A model generated the notes under the pieces. It saw nothing but the letters and a program-made list of their open reading frames with translations. It did no database searches and was not told where the DNA came from. This document shows positions 8,914 to 18,200 of a stretch of 64,000 bases of DNA, piece by piece (within the stretch, counting starts at the first letter, position 1; each line of letters starts with the position of its first letter). This DNA is from Acinetobacter calcoaceticus (GTDB lineage: Bacteria; Pseudomonadota; Gammaproteobacteria; Pseudomonadales; Moraxellaceae), in the NCBI RefSeq assembly GCF_016508255.1, contig NZ_JADVKT010000002.1, positions 682,001 through 746,000 on the forward strand. The letters run 5' to 3'. A program made the translations under genes and the position numbers.

Positions 8914-9705
8914 ATGTTATTACTTGTCGTTGAAGGCATTGTGATTGGCTTTTTGCTTGGTCTTACTGGTGCAGGTGGTGGTATTTTGGCTGTACCTGCA
9001 CTAATGACAAGCCAAGGCTGGAGTGTGGCTCAAGCAGCACCTATTGGTTTATTAGCTGTTGCGCTGTCTACGCTGATTGGAACTATTGAAGGTCTATTTA
9101 AAAAGATTGTGCGTTATCGCGCTGCAATCTGGATTGCCATTATCGGTGCACCAATGGCGCATATTGGGATTTTAATCGCTAATACCATCTCACCAATTTG
9201 GCTAATGTTAATGTTTAGCTTAGTCATGTTTATAGTCGGCTATCGCTTAATTAGTAACAGAGTATCTGACTTTCATAATCCACCATGTCAGGTGAATCCG
9301 AGCACGGGCCGTTTTATTTGGAACTATAAAACTGGTGGGGTGCTAGCTGGTATTGGAATTATTGCGGGGCTTTTAACGGGAATGTTAGGTGTTGGTGGGG
9401 GCTTTGTGATTGTGCCAGCGCTTAGAAAAGTCACTAATTTGGATATGCATAGTATTGTTGCAACCTCCCTCATGATTATTTTTCTCATTAGTGGGATAAG
9501 TATTGTGATGCATATTGCAGAGGGGTTTCACTATCCAGTAGGTATTACGAGTGCGTTTGCCTTGGCATGTGCATTAGGTATGTTAGTTGGTCGCCGTGCG
9601 ATCCGGTTTATTCCTCCTGCAATTGTGCAAAAAGTCTTTGCCTTAATGGTTTTTGCCGTGGCAATTTATATGGTGATTAAGATTGTTAATCTAACAAATA
9701 TCTAA
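8914..9705 (+). CDS. TauE/SafE-family sulfite/organosulfur anion exporter
   Basis: 263 aa integral membrane protein with about eight hydrophobic helices. Two homologous halves each carry a glycine-rich signature: GFLLGLTGAGGGILAVPAL near residue 12 and GLLTGMLGVGGGFVIVPAL near residue 155. This is the Sulfite_exp (TauE/SafE) family. Located behind persulfide dioxygenase and SQR, its likely substrate is sulfite (or thiosulfate), the end product of those enzymes. The 251-base gap filled with repeats leaves room for a separate promoter, though the last operon member is the simplest reading. Substrate is inferred from context only. Confidence 0.82.
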   Translation: MLLLVVEGIVIGFLLGLTGAGGGILAVPALMTSQGWSVAQAAPIGLLAVALSTLIGTIEGLFKKIVRYRAAIWIAIIGAPMAHIGILIANTISPIWLMLMFSLVMFIVGYRLISNRVSDFHNPPCQVNPSTGRFIWNYKTGGVLAGIGIIAGLLTGMLGVGGGFVIVPALRKVTNLDMHSIVATSLMIIFLISGISIVMHIAEGFHYPVGITSAFALACALGMLVGRRAIRFIPPAIVQKVFALMVFAVAIYMVIKIVNLTNI

Positions 9706-9818
9706 GAGATATAGTATCTTAACTAATCTTTATAAATACAAAGTTTCAAAAGTTAAGCTTTAAAACTATCTTTGGGAACATTTGCAATTTAAACCATTTA
9801 AATTTTTGAGAAAACGGT

Positions 9819-10829
9819 ATGAAGCGAGTTAACGTGGCAATTTGTGGTTTTGGACGGATTGGACAACAAATTGCAGAGCTTCTTTTAAATCGATCGACAT
9901 ACTATAAACAAAAATATCAAATTGATGCCCGCTTAGTGGGTGTCTGTAATTCATCATCTGGATTAATTGATCAAGAAGGTTTACGCGCTGCTGAGTGGCT
10001 AGATAAGTCAAAATACAAAGTAGGCTTAACTGAACAGCAGTTTTTAGAACAGGTTCAAGCCGATGTCATTATTGAGACTGGGCCAAGTGATTATGTGACA
10101 GGTGGCAAAGGGCTATTTTATTTAAATTATGCTTTAACGCACAACATGAATGCGATTGCTGTGTCAAAAGGTGCATTAGTTGTAGATAGTAAAAATTTAA
10201 TTAATTTGGCACATCAACGCCATCAAAAATTATTTTTTAGCGGCGCGACTGCCGCAGCTTTACCAACCATTGATTTGTTTGAATATAACTTGGCTGGCTG
10301 TCAAATTTTAGAAATAGAAGGTGTTTTTACTGGCACTACAAATTTCATTCTGAATGATATGTTGCAACATGAATGTGCATTTGCAGAATCTCTTGCAAAA
10401 GCTCAAGCAAAAGGTATTGCGGAACCTGACAGTTCTTTCGATGTAGATGGATGGGACACCGCAGCCAAAATTACAATACTGGCAAATACCGTTTTGGGAG
10501 CTGATATAAAAATTAAAGATGTACTAAGACAAGGAATCAGTCATGTTACTGCCGATCATATTCGTGATTGGAAAAAAGAAAATCTAATTCCTCGTTTAGT
10601 CGGTTTTATTCATATTGAAAATCAGCAAATTCAAACAGGCGTTGAATTACGGTTAGTTCCGACAACTCATCCTTTTGCTCATCTTCAAGGTTCTAATAAA
10701 TGCATTCGAGTGTTAACTCAAGAAATGGGTGAACTTGTTGTAAGTGGAGGAGCATCTGCACCGTTGGCAACAGCCGCGGCAGCTTTAAAAGATTTCGAAC
10801 TGATGCTAAAACATACTGCTAAAAATTAA
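9819..10829 (+). CDS. Homoserine dehydrogenase homologue without ACT domain
   Basis: 336 aa. NAD(P)-binding N-terminus ICGFGRIGQQI, conserved EGVFTGTTNFIL, and the catalytic region DVDGWDTAAKITILAN containing the conserved Asp and Lys of homoserine dehydrogenases. It stops at about residue 336 with no C-terminal ACT regulatory domain, whereas the usual Acinetobacter housekeeping enzyme is about 100 residues longer. Such short versions occur in methionine-related or catabolic settings. It would reduce aspartate semialdehyde to homoserine or run the reverse oxidation. It follows the exporter by 113 bases, is probably separately transcribed, and ends at a hairpin shared with the converging transporter gene. 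The in vivo role is not evident. Confidence 0.75.
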   Translation: MKRVNVAICGFGRIGQQIAELLLNRSTYYKQKYQIDARLVGVCNSSSGLIDQEGLRAAEWLDKSKYKVGLTEQQFLEQVQADVIIETGPSDYVTGGKGLFYLNYALTHNMNAIAVSKGALVVDSKNLINLAHQRHQKLFFSGATAAALPTIDLFEYNLAGCQILEIEGVFTGTTNFILNDMLQHECAFAESLAKAQAKGIAEPDSSFDVDGWDTAAKITILANTVLGADIKIKDVLRQGISHVTADHIRDWKKENLIPRLVGFIHIENQQIQTGVELRLVPTTHPFAHLQGSNKCIRVLTQEMGELVVSGGASAPLATAAAALKDFELMLKHTAKN

Positions 10830-10840
10830 TTATGATTTAT

Positions 10841-10867
10841 AAAAAAGCAGGCTTTTAAGCCTGTTTC
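10841..10867. terminator. Convergent terminator hairpin overlapping the EamA gene stop
   Basis: CAGGCTT (10848-10854), two Ts and AAGCCTG (10857-10863), with an A-run before and T-rich bases after. The stop codon of the minus-strand transporter gene lies within it, as is typical of compact convergent ends. Confidence 0.75.
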
Positions 10868-11772
10868 TCACAATTTTTTTGAGTATTAAATAACTTTTTT
10901 CCAATTTCAAATTTGCTGAACATTAAGTAGTTACCGAGCAAGATTAATAAAATGCCAATTAATGCATTTAAGGTCCACTCGTATCCCTCAAAGAAAGTAG
11001 AAACTGAAAGAGCAACTAACGGAAAGAGTAAAGTGCTATATGCTGCTTTTGAAGCACCAATTCGTCCGACCAGTGAAAAATAGGCAGAAAAACCAATAAC
11101 AGTACCAAATACAGCGAGATAAAGTACCGAACTTAGAAATGGAAAATTCATTGGAGGCATTAAATCCTGTCCACTAAATAAAGCCAAACTTAACATGACC
11201 AATGCACCATAAGTCATGGCATAACAGTTTGTTGAAAAAATATTTAAGCCGCGTTTTTGATGTCTAACACTAATCATATTTCCTAGAGAGAAACCATAAG
11301 TTCCTATCATACAAAACCCAATGCCTGTTAACAGCTGAAGGTTAAACTGGCTACTGACTAAGTCATGCCAAAAGAGCAAAACAATACCAATTAAGCCTAA
11401 AATTGCAGCAGCAGCAAAATTGGGCGAAGGTTTCTGTTTAAAAAAGATAAGCGCATTAATGGCATTAAAGAAAACGGCCATCGAAAAAATAACGGACTCT
11501 AAACCGCTATTTACATATTTAACGGCGGTATAGAAACAAATAAAGTTTAGACCAAAAACACATAGCCCTTGCAGCATACAAAACAGATGATCTTTTAAAG
11601 CAATTCGCTGTAGTTTTCCTGAAAATAGTAAGGCAGCCCAAAGTAATAGGGCAGAAATGGCAAAACGCCATAAAATTGCGACCACAGGCGTGGCGTAATG
11701 ACTCTGAATAGCGATTCCAATCCATGTTGTTCCCCAAATCAACACCACCGCAACATAGAGTAAAATATTCAT
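10855..11772 (-). CDS. EamA/DMT-family inner-membrane transporter
   Basis: 305 aa, about ten transmembrane helices in two EamA repeats. The first begins LIWGTTWIGIA near the N-terminus. The second includes GTVIGFSAYFSLVGRIGASKAAYSTLLFPL, typical of drug/metabolite exporters. The frame extends to a TTG at 11793, but GAGGAT six bases before the ATG at 11772 fits that start. An AraC-family gene is divergently transcribed 166 bases away and is the likely regulator. The substrate (amino acid, metabolite or drug) cannot be inferred. Confidence 0.82.
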   Translation of the reverse strand: MNILLYVAVVLIWGTTWIGIAIQSHYATPVVAILWRFAISALLLWAALLFSGKLQRIALKDHLFCMLQGLCVFGLNFICFYTAVKYVNSGLESVIFSMAVFFNAINALIFFKQKPSPNFAAAAILGLIGIVLLFWHDLVSSQFNLQLLTGIGFCMIGTYGFSLGNMISVRHQKRGLNIFSTNCYAMTYGALVMLSLALFSGQDLMPPMNFPFLSSVLYLAVFGTVIGFSAYFSLVGRIGASKAAYSTLLFPLVALSVSTFFEGYEWTLNALIGILLILLGNYLMFSKFEIGKKLFNTQKNCEKQA

Positions 11773-11848
11773 AAATTCATCCTCGAGTACCAAGTTTAAG
11801 TATCCATGAATGCTTAATTTTTCACGTATATATTCTTGTGTTTTACAT

Positions 11849-11860
11849 GCAAGATCTTGC
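11849..11860. promoter_or_regulatory. Palindrome in the EamA/AraC divergent promoter region
   Basis: GCAAGATCTTGC is a perfect 12-base palindrome midway between the two divergent start codons. It is a candidate operator for the AraC-type regulator or another dimeric factor. AraC proteins more often use direct repeats, so the assignment is weak. Confidence 0.35.
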
Positions 11861-11938
11861 GTTTTTTAGATGGTTGAACTAGCTCATTTTTGCTGAATAT
11901 GGTTAACTTAAGGTCAATGATATTCGTTTTAATTTTGC

Positions 11939-12793
11939 ATGGCCTATCAAACTTTAGAACAGCTACAGCAATCTAAAGCCAAGCTCCACGAAACCGTAGT
12001 GCTTGATGAAAATATGCAACTTGCATTTTGGTCTAATCAGCAAGATCGTGTAAGTGTCTGTAGCGATCACCACACTTTAAGTCTGTATATTCAAGATGGC
12101 TATGAAAGCTATCAAAAAACTCCTGCGGGCTGGAAAAATGGCGGTGGGCCGGGTCGTTTTTGCTTATTGCCAGAGCATCAGGAGTCAACTTGGGATATAC
12201 GAGGTGGGCTTAAATTCGTTCATTTGTATTATACCGACCAGCATTTAAGAGATGTTGCTGAAAAAATATGGGACAAAGAACCCAATCAGATTGAACTGAA
12301 TGAAGTTGTTTTTAATGATGATGAGCGTATTCGTGCGTTATATCAGTTTTTCTTACTTGACTGCGACTGGCAAGATTCTTCAAATCATTTACAGATGAGT
12401 ACAACGGCCAGTTTATTGCTGAATCATTTAATTCGAAGATATAGCAATGTTAAGTGGCAACAGCCTGTCATTAAGGGGGGATTAGCACCTCATAAACTCA
12501 AATATATTCAAGACTGGATTGAAGAACATCTCGATCAGGCACTTACTTTGTCTGATTTAGCAAATGTGGTGAACTTAAGCGAATATCATTTTGCTCATAT
12601 GTTTAAACAATCCATGAATATGGCACCTCACCAATATGTCATGCAAAGACGTTTAACCAAAGCAAAAGGGCTAATTCAAGTGTCTCAGCTTTCTTTACAA
12701 GATATTGCCTTAGTGTGTGGTTTTAGTTCAGCGAGTCATTTAAGCCATCGCTTCAAACAGTTTTATGGAATGAGCCCTTCACAGTTACGGTAA
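11939..12793 (+). CDS. AraC-family transcriptional regulator
   Basis: 284 aa. The N-terminal cupin-like AraC-binding region (about 1-150) contains HHTLSLYIQDGYESY and GRFCLLPEHQ. The C-terminal double helix-turn-helix (about 185-284) has LSDLANVVNLSEYHFAHMFKQSMNMAPHQYV followed by LQDIALVCGFSSASHLSHRFKQFYGMSPSQLR, the canonical AraC signature. It lies back to back with the EamA transporter gene, which it probably controls. The effector is unknown. Confidence 0.88.
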   Translation: MAYQTLEQLQQSKAKLHETVVLDENMQLAFWSNQQDRVSVCSDHHTLSLYIQDGYESYQKTPAGWKNGGGPGRFCLLPEHQESTWDIRGGLKFVHLYYTDQHLRDVAEKIWDKEPNQIELNEVVFNDDERIRALYQFFLLDCDWQDSSNHLQMSTTASLLLNHLIRRYSNVKWQQPVIKGGLAPHKLKYIQDWIEEHLDQALTLSDLANVVNLSEYHFAHMFKQSMNMAPHQYVMQRRLTKAKGLIQVSQLSLQDIALVCGFSSASHLSHRFKQFYGMSPSQLR

Positions 12794-12810
12794 AGGACTC
12801 ATGACTAACT

Positions 12811-14166
12811 TTATAAAAGATAGGCCAGTAAACCAACAAGTGCTGATGCAAAAATCACATATAACACATTAATTTCAAAACGGAATAAGGCAATAAATGC
12901 TGTAATTGTAATTAAAGCTGCAACCACATCAAAGTGACCAGAAAAACCGTGCGGCCATAACACGTGATAGCTAAAGAATAATGCCAGATTTAAAATTACA
13001 CCAACCACGGCTGCGGTAATTGCAGTGAGCGGCGCCGTAAACTTAATTTCATTATGCGTAGATTCAATAAAAGGACCACCAGCAAAAATAAAAACAAATG
13101 AAAAAAGAAAAGTAAACCAAGTGACAATAACAGCCCCTAATGCACCAGCCAAAAATAAGTGCTCGGGACCAAGTAAGGCATGATTTACACCCCCTAAAAA
13201 GCCCACAAAGGCCACTACCATAATGAGTGGACCGGGCGTTGTTTCACCCAAAGCTAATCCATCAATCATTTGCGTAGGCGAAAGCCAACCAAAAGAATTC
13301 ACAGCCCCTTGGTAAACATAAGGTAAAACGGCATATGCACCACCAAAAGTGAGTAAAGCTGCTTTAGTAAAAAACCATGCCATTTGAGTATAGGAATGAT
13401 GCCATCCAAAATATAAACCCAATGCTAAAATTGGTAATAACCACAAAAATAATGCAATTAGAAGTAACCTAAACAAACGCATCCAATGAAATTTAGCATG
13501 GTCTGGTGTAGGTGTATCATCGTCAATTAATGCAGTACCGTAATCTTTTTGACTGGCTTTATGTCCAGCTGCGGATGAAAATAGCTCAGGATATTTTTTA
13601 CTTGTTAAATAGCCAGCAACACCTGCTGATAAAACAATAACAGGAAAAGGAAGTTTTAAAACAAAAATAGCAAAGAAAGCAGCAATTGCGACTCCCCATA
13701 AAAATTTATTTTTAAGAGAACGACTGCCTATACGGTAAGTTGCATGAAAAACAATTGCTGTAATGGCAGGTTTAATCCCATAAAAGATTCCAGCAATAAC
13801 GGGAACATCTCCAAATTTTATATAGATCCAAGATAGTCCAATCAAAATAAATAAAGAGGGTAAGACAAATAAAATACCGGCGACTAGCCCACCAGCCGTT
13901 CTGTGCATGAGCCAACCAATATAGGTTGCTAATTGCTGTGCTTCAGGGCCGGGTAATAACATGCAGTAATTAAGAGCATGTAAAAATCTTTTTTCAGATA
14001 TCCAGCGCTTTCGTTCAACCAATTCCTGATGCATCACAGCGATTTGTCCAGCTGGCCCACCAAAACTAATAAAGCCAAGCTTGAGCCAAAATAAAAAGGC
14101 TTGCCAAAAGCTCACATTTTTGATGGGGCCTTCTAAGACATTTTCTTGTTTTTCTTGCATATCCAT
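12811..14166 (-). CDS. chrA: Chromate transporter family (CHR) protein, two-domain ChrA
   Basis: 451 aa with two homologous chromate_transp halves. The first starts with FWLKLGFISFGGPAGQIAVMH and contains the NYCMLLPGPEAQQLATYIGW signature. The second begins at TKAALLTFGGAYAVLPYVYQ and contains LGETTPGPLIM. A short hydrophilic linker (about residues 200-225) separates them. Long CHR proteins export chromate driven by the proton gradient, and related members may move sulfate-like anions. There are no other metal genes nearby, so a physiological anion other than chromate is possible. It is divergent from the GntR regulator gene. Confidence 0.88.
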   Translation of the reverse strand: MDMQEKQENVLEGPIKNVSFWQAFLFWLKLGFISFGGPAGQIAVMHQELVERKRWISEKRFLHALNYCMLLPGPEAQQLATYIGWLMHRTAGGLVAGILFVLPSLFILIGLSWIYIKFGDVPVIAGIFYGIKPAITAIVFHATYRIGSRSLKNKFLWGVAIAAFFAIFVLKLPFPVIVLSAGVAGYLTSKKYPELFSSAAGHKASQKDYGTALIDDDTPTPDHAKFHWMRLFRLLLIALFLWLLPILALGLYFGWHHSYTQMAWFFTKAALLTFGGAYAVLPYVYQGAVNSFGWLSPTQMIDGLALGETTPGPLIMVVAFVGFLGGVNHALLGPEHLFLAGALGAVIVTWFTFLFSFVFIFAGGPFIESTHNEIKFTAPLTAITAAVVGVILNLALFFSYHVLWPHGFSGHFDVVAALITITAFIALFRFEINVLYVIFASALVGLLAYLL

Positions 14167-14410
14167 CTCTTAAAAATAGAGCTTAATTAATAAAAATATC
14201 GGTTCAGAAAAACCAAATTATTTTTTAATAGCATAGCAAAGGCAGATGTACCTTTTATGATAAATATTTTGGTTATACGACTTTTTATATATCAATACAT
14301 TGAAATTAATAAAAATTATTTTTTCAACTAACCTTATCGCTTTAAATTATTTCCAAAACAGAAACATTTTAAACATTATTTATTCAAGTTGTTATAACAA
14401 GTTAAAAGTA

Positions 14411-15154
14411 ATGAGCCAGCTACCGCAAAACTCTAAAAATCATAAGCCTCTTTACGATCAGTTAAGGGAACTTATTCTCAACAAAATCGTGAATGGTGAA
14501 TATGCTGTATTAAGTCAAATTCCATCTGAAAACGAGTTTGCTGAACAGTTTGGTGTAAGCCGAATTACAGTTCGCCAAGCGCTTAATCAATTACAGTTGG
14601 AAGGCTATATTTTTAAGGTTCCGGGTAAAGGAACTTTTGTGAGTAAACCAAAAACATTCCAGAACATATCAAGTTTGCAGGGTTTTGCTGAAGCAATGTC
14701 ATCTGCTGGGCATGAAATTTTAAACCGTGTCATCTCGGCCGAGCTTAAGCAGATTCCGATGCACGTTGTACCGAAATTAAAGTTACCTGTTAAAGCCAAT
14801 GTGTATGAAATCCAACGTGTACGTTTGCTAAACCGTCAGCCTGTGTCTTATGAGTTGACCTATTTGCCAGAACATATTGGTTTGAAACTAAAAGAGAAAA
14901 CGATTGATTTACGTACTACTGATATTTTCAAAGCATTGGAACAAGAGTGTGATATTCCACTGGGACATGCGGATTTAAGCATTGATGCCACGGTAGCGGA
15001 TGAAGAGTTGGCTGCTTTGTTACAAGTCGAAATCGGAACTCCGGTCTTACGGGTTGAACGTTTAACTCATGATGCAAACGGCCAACCGATTGACTATGAA
15101 TATCTCTATTTTTCGGGCGATACCTTCCAGTACCGCTTACGTATTCATCGTTAA
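14411..15154 (+). CDS. GntR/HutC-family (UTRA) transcriptional regulator
   Basis: 247 aa from the ATG at 14411. The frame is open back to 14300 but the extra 37 residues are AT-rich and unlike the family. The winged HTH (about 10-75) contains IPSENEFAEQFGVSRITVRQ and GYIFKVPGKGTFVSKP. The C-terminal UTRA ligand domain (about 95-240) ends YEYLYFSGDTFQYRLRIHR. HutC-type repressors respond to a small metabolite of the pathway they control. The next gene starts 28 bases downstream, so it is very likely co-transcribed with, and regulates, the flavoprotein/ferredoxin operon. The ligand is unknown. Confidence 0.87.
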   Translation: MSQLPQNSKNHKPLYDQLRELILNKIVNGEYAVLSQIPSENEFAEQFGVSRITVRQALNQLQLEGYIFKVPGKGTFVSKPKTFQNISSLQGFAEAMSSAGHEILNRVISAELKQIPMHVVPKLKLPVKANVYEIQRVRLLNRQPVSYELTYLPEHIGLKLKEKTIDLRTTDIFKALEQECDIPLGHADLSIDATVADEELAALLQVEIGTPVLRVERLTHDANGQPIDYEYLYFSGDTFQYRLRIHR

Positions 15155-15182
15155 TAACTCAGATAAAAATAAGGAATTTACA

Positions 15183-16916
15183 ATGGAAACTAAATATCTT
15201 GAGTTTGATATTGTGGTTATTGGTGGCGGGACTGCTGGACCAATGGCAGCAATTAAAGCAAAACAAGAAAACCCTAATTTAAAAGTCTTACTCATTGAAA
15301 AAGCTAACGTGAAGCGCAGTGGGGCGATTTCAATGGGAATGGACGGTCTGAATAATGCTGTCATTCCGGGCTATGCAACGCCTGAGCAATACACCAAAGA
15401 AATTACCATCGCTAATGATGGGGTGGTTAATCAGACAACGGTATACGCTTATGCCAAACATAGTTTCAAAACCATTCAACAGCTTGACCAATGGGGCATT
15501 AAATTTGACAAAGATGAGACAGGTGAATTTGCAGTAAAAAAAGTACATCACATGGGGGTATATGTTTTACCCATGCCCGAAGGCCATGACGTTAAAAAAG
15601 TTTTATATCGTCAGTTAAAGCGTGCTCAAGTCAAAATTAATAATCGGATTGTTACCACCAAGCTTTTAAAAAATGAGCAAGGTGCAATCAATGGTGTACT
15701 TGGCTTTGACTGTCGTAGTGGTGACTTTTATGTCATTAAAACGAAAGCTGCCATTTTATGTTGTGGTGCAGCAGGTCGTTTAGGTTTACCAGCTTCTGGC
15801 TACTTAATGGGAACTTATGAAAACCCAACCAATGCGGGTGATGGCTATGCAATGGCGTACCATGCAGGTGCAGAGCTTGCCAATTTAGAATGCTTCCAGA
15901 TCAATCCTTTGATTAAAGATTATAACGGCCCAGCTTGTGCCTATGTGACCGGTCCTTTAGGAGGTTATACGGCCAATAGTAAAGGTGAACGTTTCATTGA
16001 ATGTGACTACTGGAGTGGTCAAATGATGTGGGAGTTTTACCAAGAACTGGAAAGTGGTAATGGTCCTGTTTATTTAAAAGTAGATCATTTGGCCGAAGAA
16101 ACCATTCAGACCATTGAAGAGATCTTGCATACCAATGAACGCCCAAGTCGTGGACGTTTTCATGAGGGCCGAGGAACCAATTACCGTCAAGATATGGTGG
16201 AAATGCATATTTCAGAAATTGGTTTCTGTAGCGGACACAGTGCTTCTGGTGTATGGGTCAATGAAAAAGCCGAAACTTCGGTTAAGGGGTTATATAGTGC
16301 TGGTGATATGGCGGCTGTACCTCATAACTATATGCTTGGTGCATTTACCTACGGTTGGTTTGCAGGAGTAAATGCCGCGCAATATGTGAATGCAGTTGAA
16401 GATAGCGAACTAAACCAAAGTGAAATAGAGACAGAAAAAGCTCGAATATTTGCACCCCTTGATTGCTCAGAAGGTTTACCAGCAGAACAGGTGGAATATA
16501 AGCTGCGTCGTTTTGTAAATGATTATTTGCAGCCCCCTAAAACTCGTCAAAAAATGGAAATTGGACTCAAGCGCTTTGAAGAAATAAAACAGGATATAAC
16601 TCGAATTTCTGCAAGAAACCCGCATGAACTGATGCGTGCCGCTGAAGTGTCTTTCATTCGAGACTGTGCAGAAATGGCAGCAAGAGCCTCATTGTTTAGG
16701 GAAGAAAGCCGCTGGGGACTGTACCACTATAGAGCAGATTTCCCTCAAAAAAATAACTCGGATTGGTTCTGTCACGCTCATTTGAAAAAAGATGAACAGG
16801 GCAACATGGTCAGTTTCAAAAAACAAATCGAGCCTTATGTGGTTTCAATTAATCAAGATGAAGCTGTGTCGTATGACCGTTTACGTATTCAAAAAGATGT
16901 TGCTCTTGCAGATTAA
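15183..16916 (+). CDS. AprA/fumarate-reductase-like flavoprotein oxidoreductase
   Basis: 577 aa. FAD-binding FDIVVIGGGTAGPMAAIKAK at the N-terminus, the KRSGAISMGMDGLNNAV substrate-side loop, and C-terminal VKGLYSAGDMAAVPHNYML with the second FAD contact. Overall order resembles adenylylsulfate reductase alpha (AprA) and fumarate reductase flavoproteins. Directly followed by an 81-aa two-cluster ferredoxin, as aprA is by aprB. No sat, qmo or dsr genes are present, so dissimilatory sulfate metabolism is unlikely. AsfAB of Pseudomonas putida (arylsulfonate desulfonation) is a conceivable analogue, from memory. AAGGA precedes the chosen ATG; the frame extends upstream into the GntR gene but that start is not supported. 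Substrate unknown. Confidence 0.72.
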   Translation: METKYLEFDIVVIGGGTAGPMAAIKAKQENPNLKVLLIEKANVKRSGAISMGMDGLNNAVIPGYATPEQYTKEITIANDGVVNQTTVYAYAKHSFKTIQQLDQWGIKFDKDETGEFAVKKVHHMGVYVLPMPEGHDVKKVLYRQLKRAQVKINNRIVTTKLLKNEQGAINGVLGFDCRSGDFYVIKTKAAILCCGAAGRLGLPASGYLMGTYENPTNAGDGYAMAYHAGAELANLECFQINPLIKDYNGPACAYVTGPLGGYTANSKGERFIECDYWSGQMMWEFYQELESGNGPVYLKVDHLAEETIQTIEEILHTNERPSRGRFHEGRGTNYRQDMVEMHISEIGFCSGHSASGVWVNEKAETSVKGLYSAGDMAAVPHNYMLGAFTYGWFAGVNAAQYVNAVEDSELNQSEIETEKARIFAPLDCSEGLPAEQVEYKLRRFVNDYLQPPKTRQKMEIGLKRFEEIKQDITRISARNPHELMRAAEVSFIRDCAEMAARASLFREESRWGLYHYRADFPQKNNSDWFCHAHLKKDEQGNMVSFKKQIEPYVVSINQDEAVSYDRLRIQKDVALAD

Positions 16917-16936
16917 ATAAATCAGGAATTCAAATC

Positions 16937-17182
16937 ATGGCTTTTATTTTTAAAGAAGTTCAGCACCGTACTGTCGCACCCGTCATTATTGATGAAGATA
17001 AATGTATTGCGGATAAAGGATGCACAGTGTGTGTAGATGTTTGCCCAATGGACTTATTGGCGATCGATCCTATAACTCAAAAAGCTTATATGCAATTTGA
17101 TGAATGTTGGTACTGCATGCCTTGTGAAAAGGACTGCCCAACAGATGCAGTCAAAGTCAATATCCCATATTTACTCAAATAA
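16937..17182 (+). CDS. Two-[4Fe-4S] ferredoxin, AprB-like
   Basis: 81 aa. Two complete cluster motifs: Cys23, Cys29, Cys32, Cys36 (the first spacing widened to C-x5-C) and Cys57, Cys60, Cys63, Cys67. The enlarged first spacing and the aromatic DECWYCMPCEKDCP second motif match the beta subunit of adenylylsulfate reductase. It lacks the long C-terminal tail of true AprB. It should shuttle electrons to or from the AprA-like flavoprotein encoded 20 bases upstream, probably as a tight heterodimer in the cytoplasm. Confidence 0.85.
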   Translation: MAFIFKEVQHRTVAPVIIDEDKCIADKGCTVCVDVCPMDLLAIDPITQKAYMQFDECWYCMPCEKDCPTDAVKVNIPYLLK

Positions 17183-17201
17183 TTAACTTGGAATACTCAA
17201 C

Positions 17202-18200
17202 ATGAGTTTTTATTATCAAGCTTTAGATGACCTCGATGAATATAATCAAGAATTTCTTGCACAATTAAACCATCAAGATGAAAAGGTGCGTTTTGTCGCT
17301 TTAATGAATATTGGTGATGAAGAAAATCCTGATTTACTTCCTTGGTTACATGCGGCACTGCAACATGACTCTTCAGCTTTAGTCCGTGAAGAGGCGGCAA
17401 AAAAATTAGAAAGTTGGGAAGATCCAACCAGTTTACAAGTATTAGCTCAAGCCTTATCTGATGCCGATATGAATGTTAGACAAGCAGCAAGCCAAAGCTT
17501 AAGTGAAGTCAAAAATGCGGCATCAGCCCAGATACTAGCACCTTATTTAAAGCATTCGGATACTTTTACACTCAGCTCAATTTTACGTGCTTTAAAACCT
17601 TTACGACCACAGCAATTATTCGCAGAAATATCCGCTTTGGTACACCATGAAGCTGTTCTTGTGCGCCGTGAAGCAGTAAGTGCATTAAGTTGGTTAAAAC
17701 GAGATCAAGCGATTACGATATTGGCAAAAACTGCCCAAGCAGATACAGATGATGAAGTCCGCCGAATTGCAACTGGTGGACTAGCTTATGGTCAGAATAT
17801 ATCCGCTGAGGTCATTCAATCCCTTAAGCATTCTTTAGCTGCTGAAAGTTGGCAACTAAGAGTGGAAGCTGCATTCACTATTGGTAAGTTACGTATTGTT
17901 CAGCTCGAAGCTCCATTAATTTATGCTGTATCGGACTTATATTGGCAAGTACGTATTGCAGCAGTGCGAAGCTTAGGACTACTCAAATCGCATCTGGCAG
18001 TTGCTTATTTGTTTGATAACTTTAAGCATGAGATTAGTAATTTAAGAAAAGAAGTCGCTTTAGCACTTGGTGAAATTGGTACAGCAGAAGCTCAGTGCTT
18101 ATTGGAACAACATCAAAATGACCCAGATCCAGAAGTACGAAAAGCAATTCGTATTGGATTAAATCAAATTGGTGAGGTGAAGTATGCAAACCAGACCTGA
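17202..18200 (+). CDS. HEAT-repeat (PBS-lyase type) scaffold protein
   Basis: 332 aa built almost entirely of about nine short HEAT/PBS-lyase repeats of ~30 residues. Recurrent elements include [52 protein letters not shown] and [14 protein letters not shown]. There is no signal peptide or catalytic motif. Such proteins act as chaperones or scaffolds, for example for cofactor insertion. The gene lies 19 bases after the ferredoxin gene and overlaps the DUF971 gene by 17 bases, so its job is probably assembly or partner docking for the flavoprotein-ferredoxin pair (inference). Confidence 0.8.
   Translation: MSFYYQALDDLDEYNQEFLAQLNHQDEKVRFVALMNIGDEENPDLLPWLHAALQHDSSALVREEAAKKLESWEDPTSLQVLAQALSDADMNVRQAASQSLSEVKNAASAQILAPYLKHSDTFTLSSILRALKPLRPQQLFAEISALVHHEAVLVRREAVSALSWLKRDQAITILAKTAQADTDDEVRRIATGGLAYGQNISAEVIQSLKHSLAAESWQLRVEAAFTIGKLRIVQLEAPLIYAVSDLYWQVRIAAVRSLGLLKSHLAVAYLFDNFKHEISNLRKEVALALGEIGTAEAQCLLEQHQNDPDPEVRKAIRIGLNQIGEVKYANQT

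Noticed and set aside
14300..14410. 37-residue N-terminal extension of the GntR regulator
   Set aside because: Residues are Ile/Asn/Phe-rich as expected from noncoding AT-rich DNA; the family starts at the ATG at 14411.
15069..15182. N-terminal extension of the flavoprotein overlapping the GntR gene
   Set aside because: The extra residues come from another frame of the GntR 3' end; the ATG at 15183 has AAGGA and the proper FAD motif follows.
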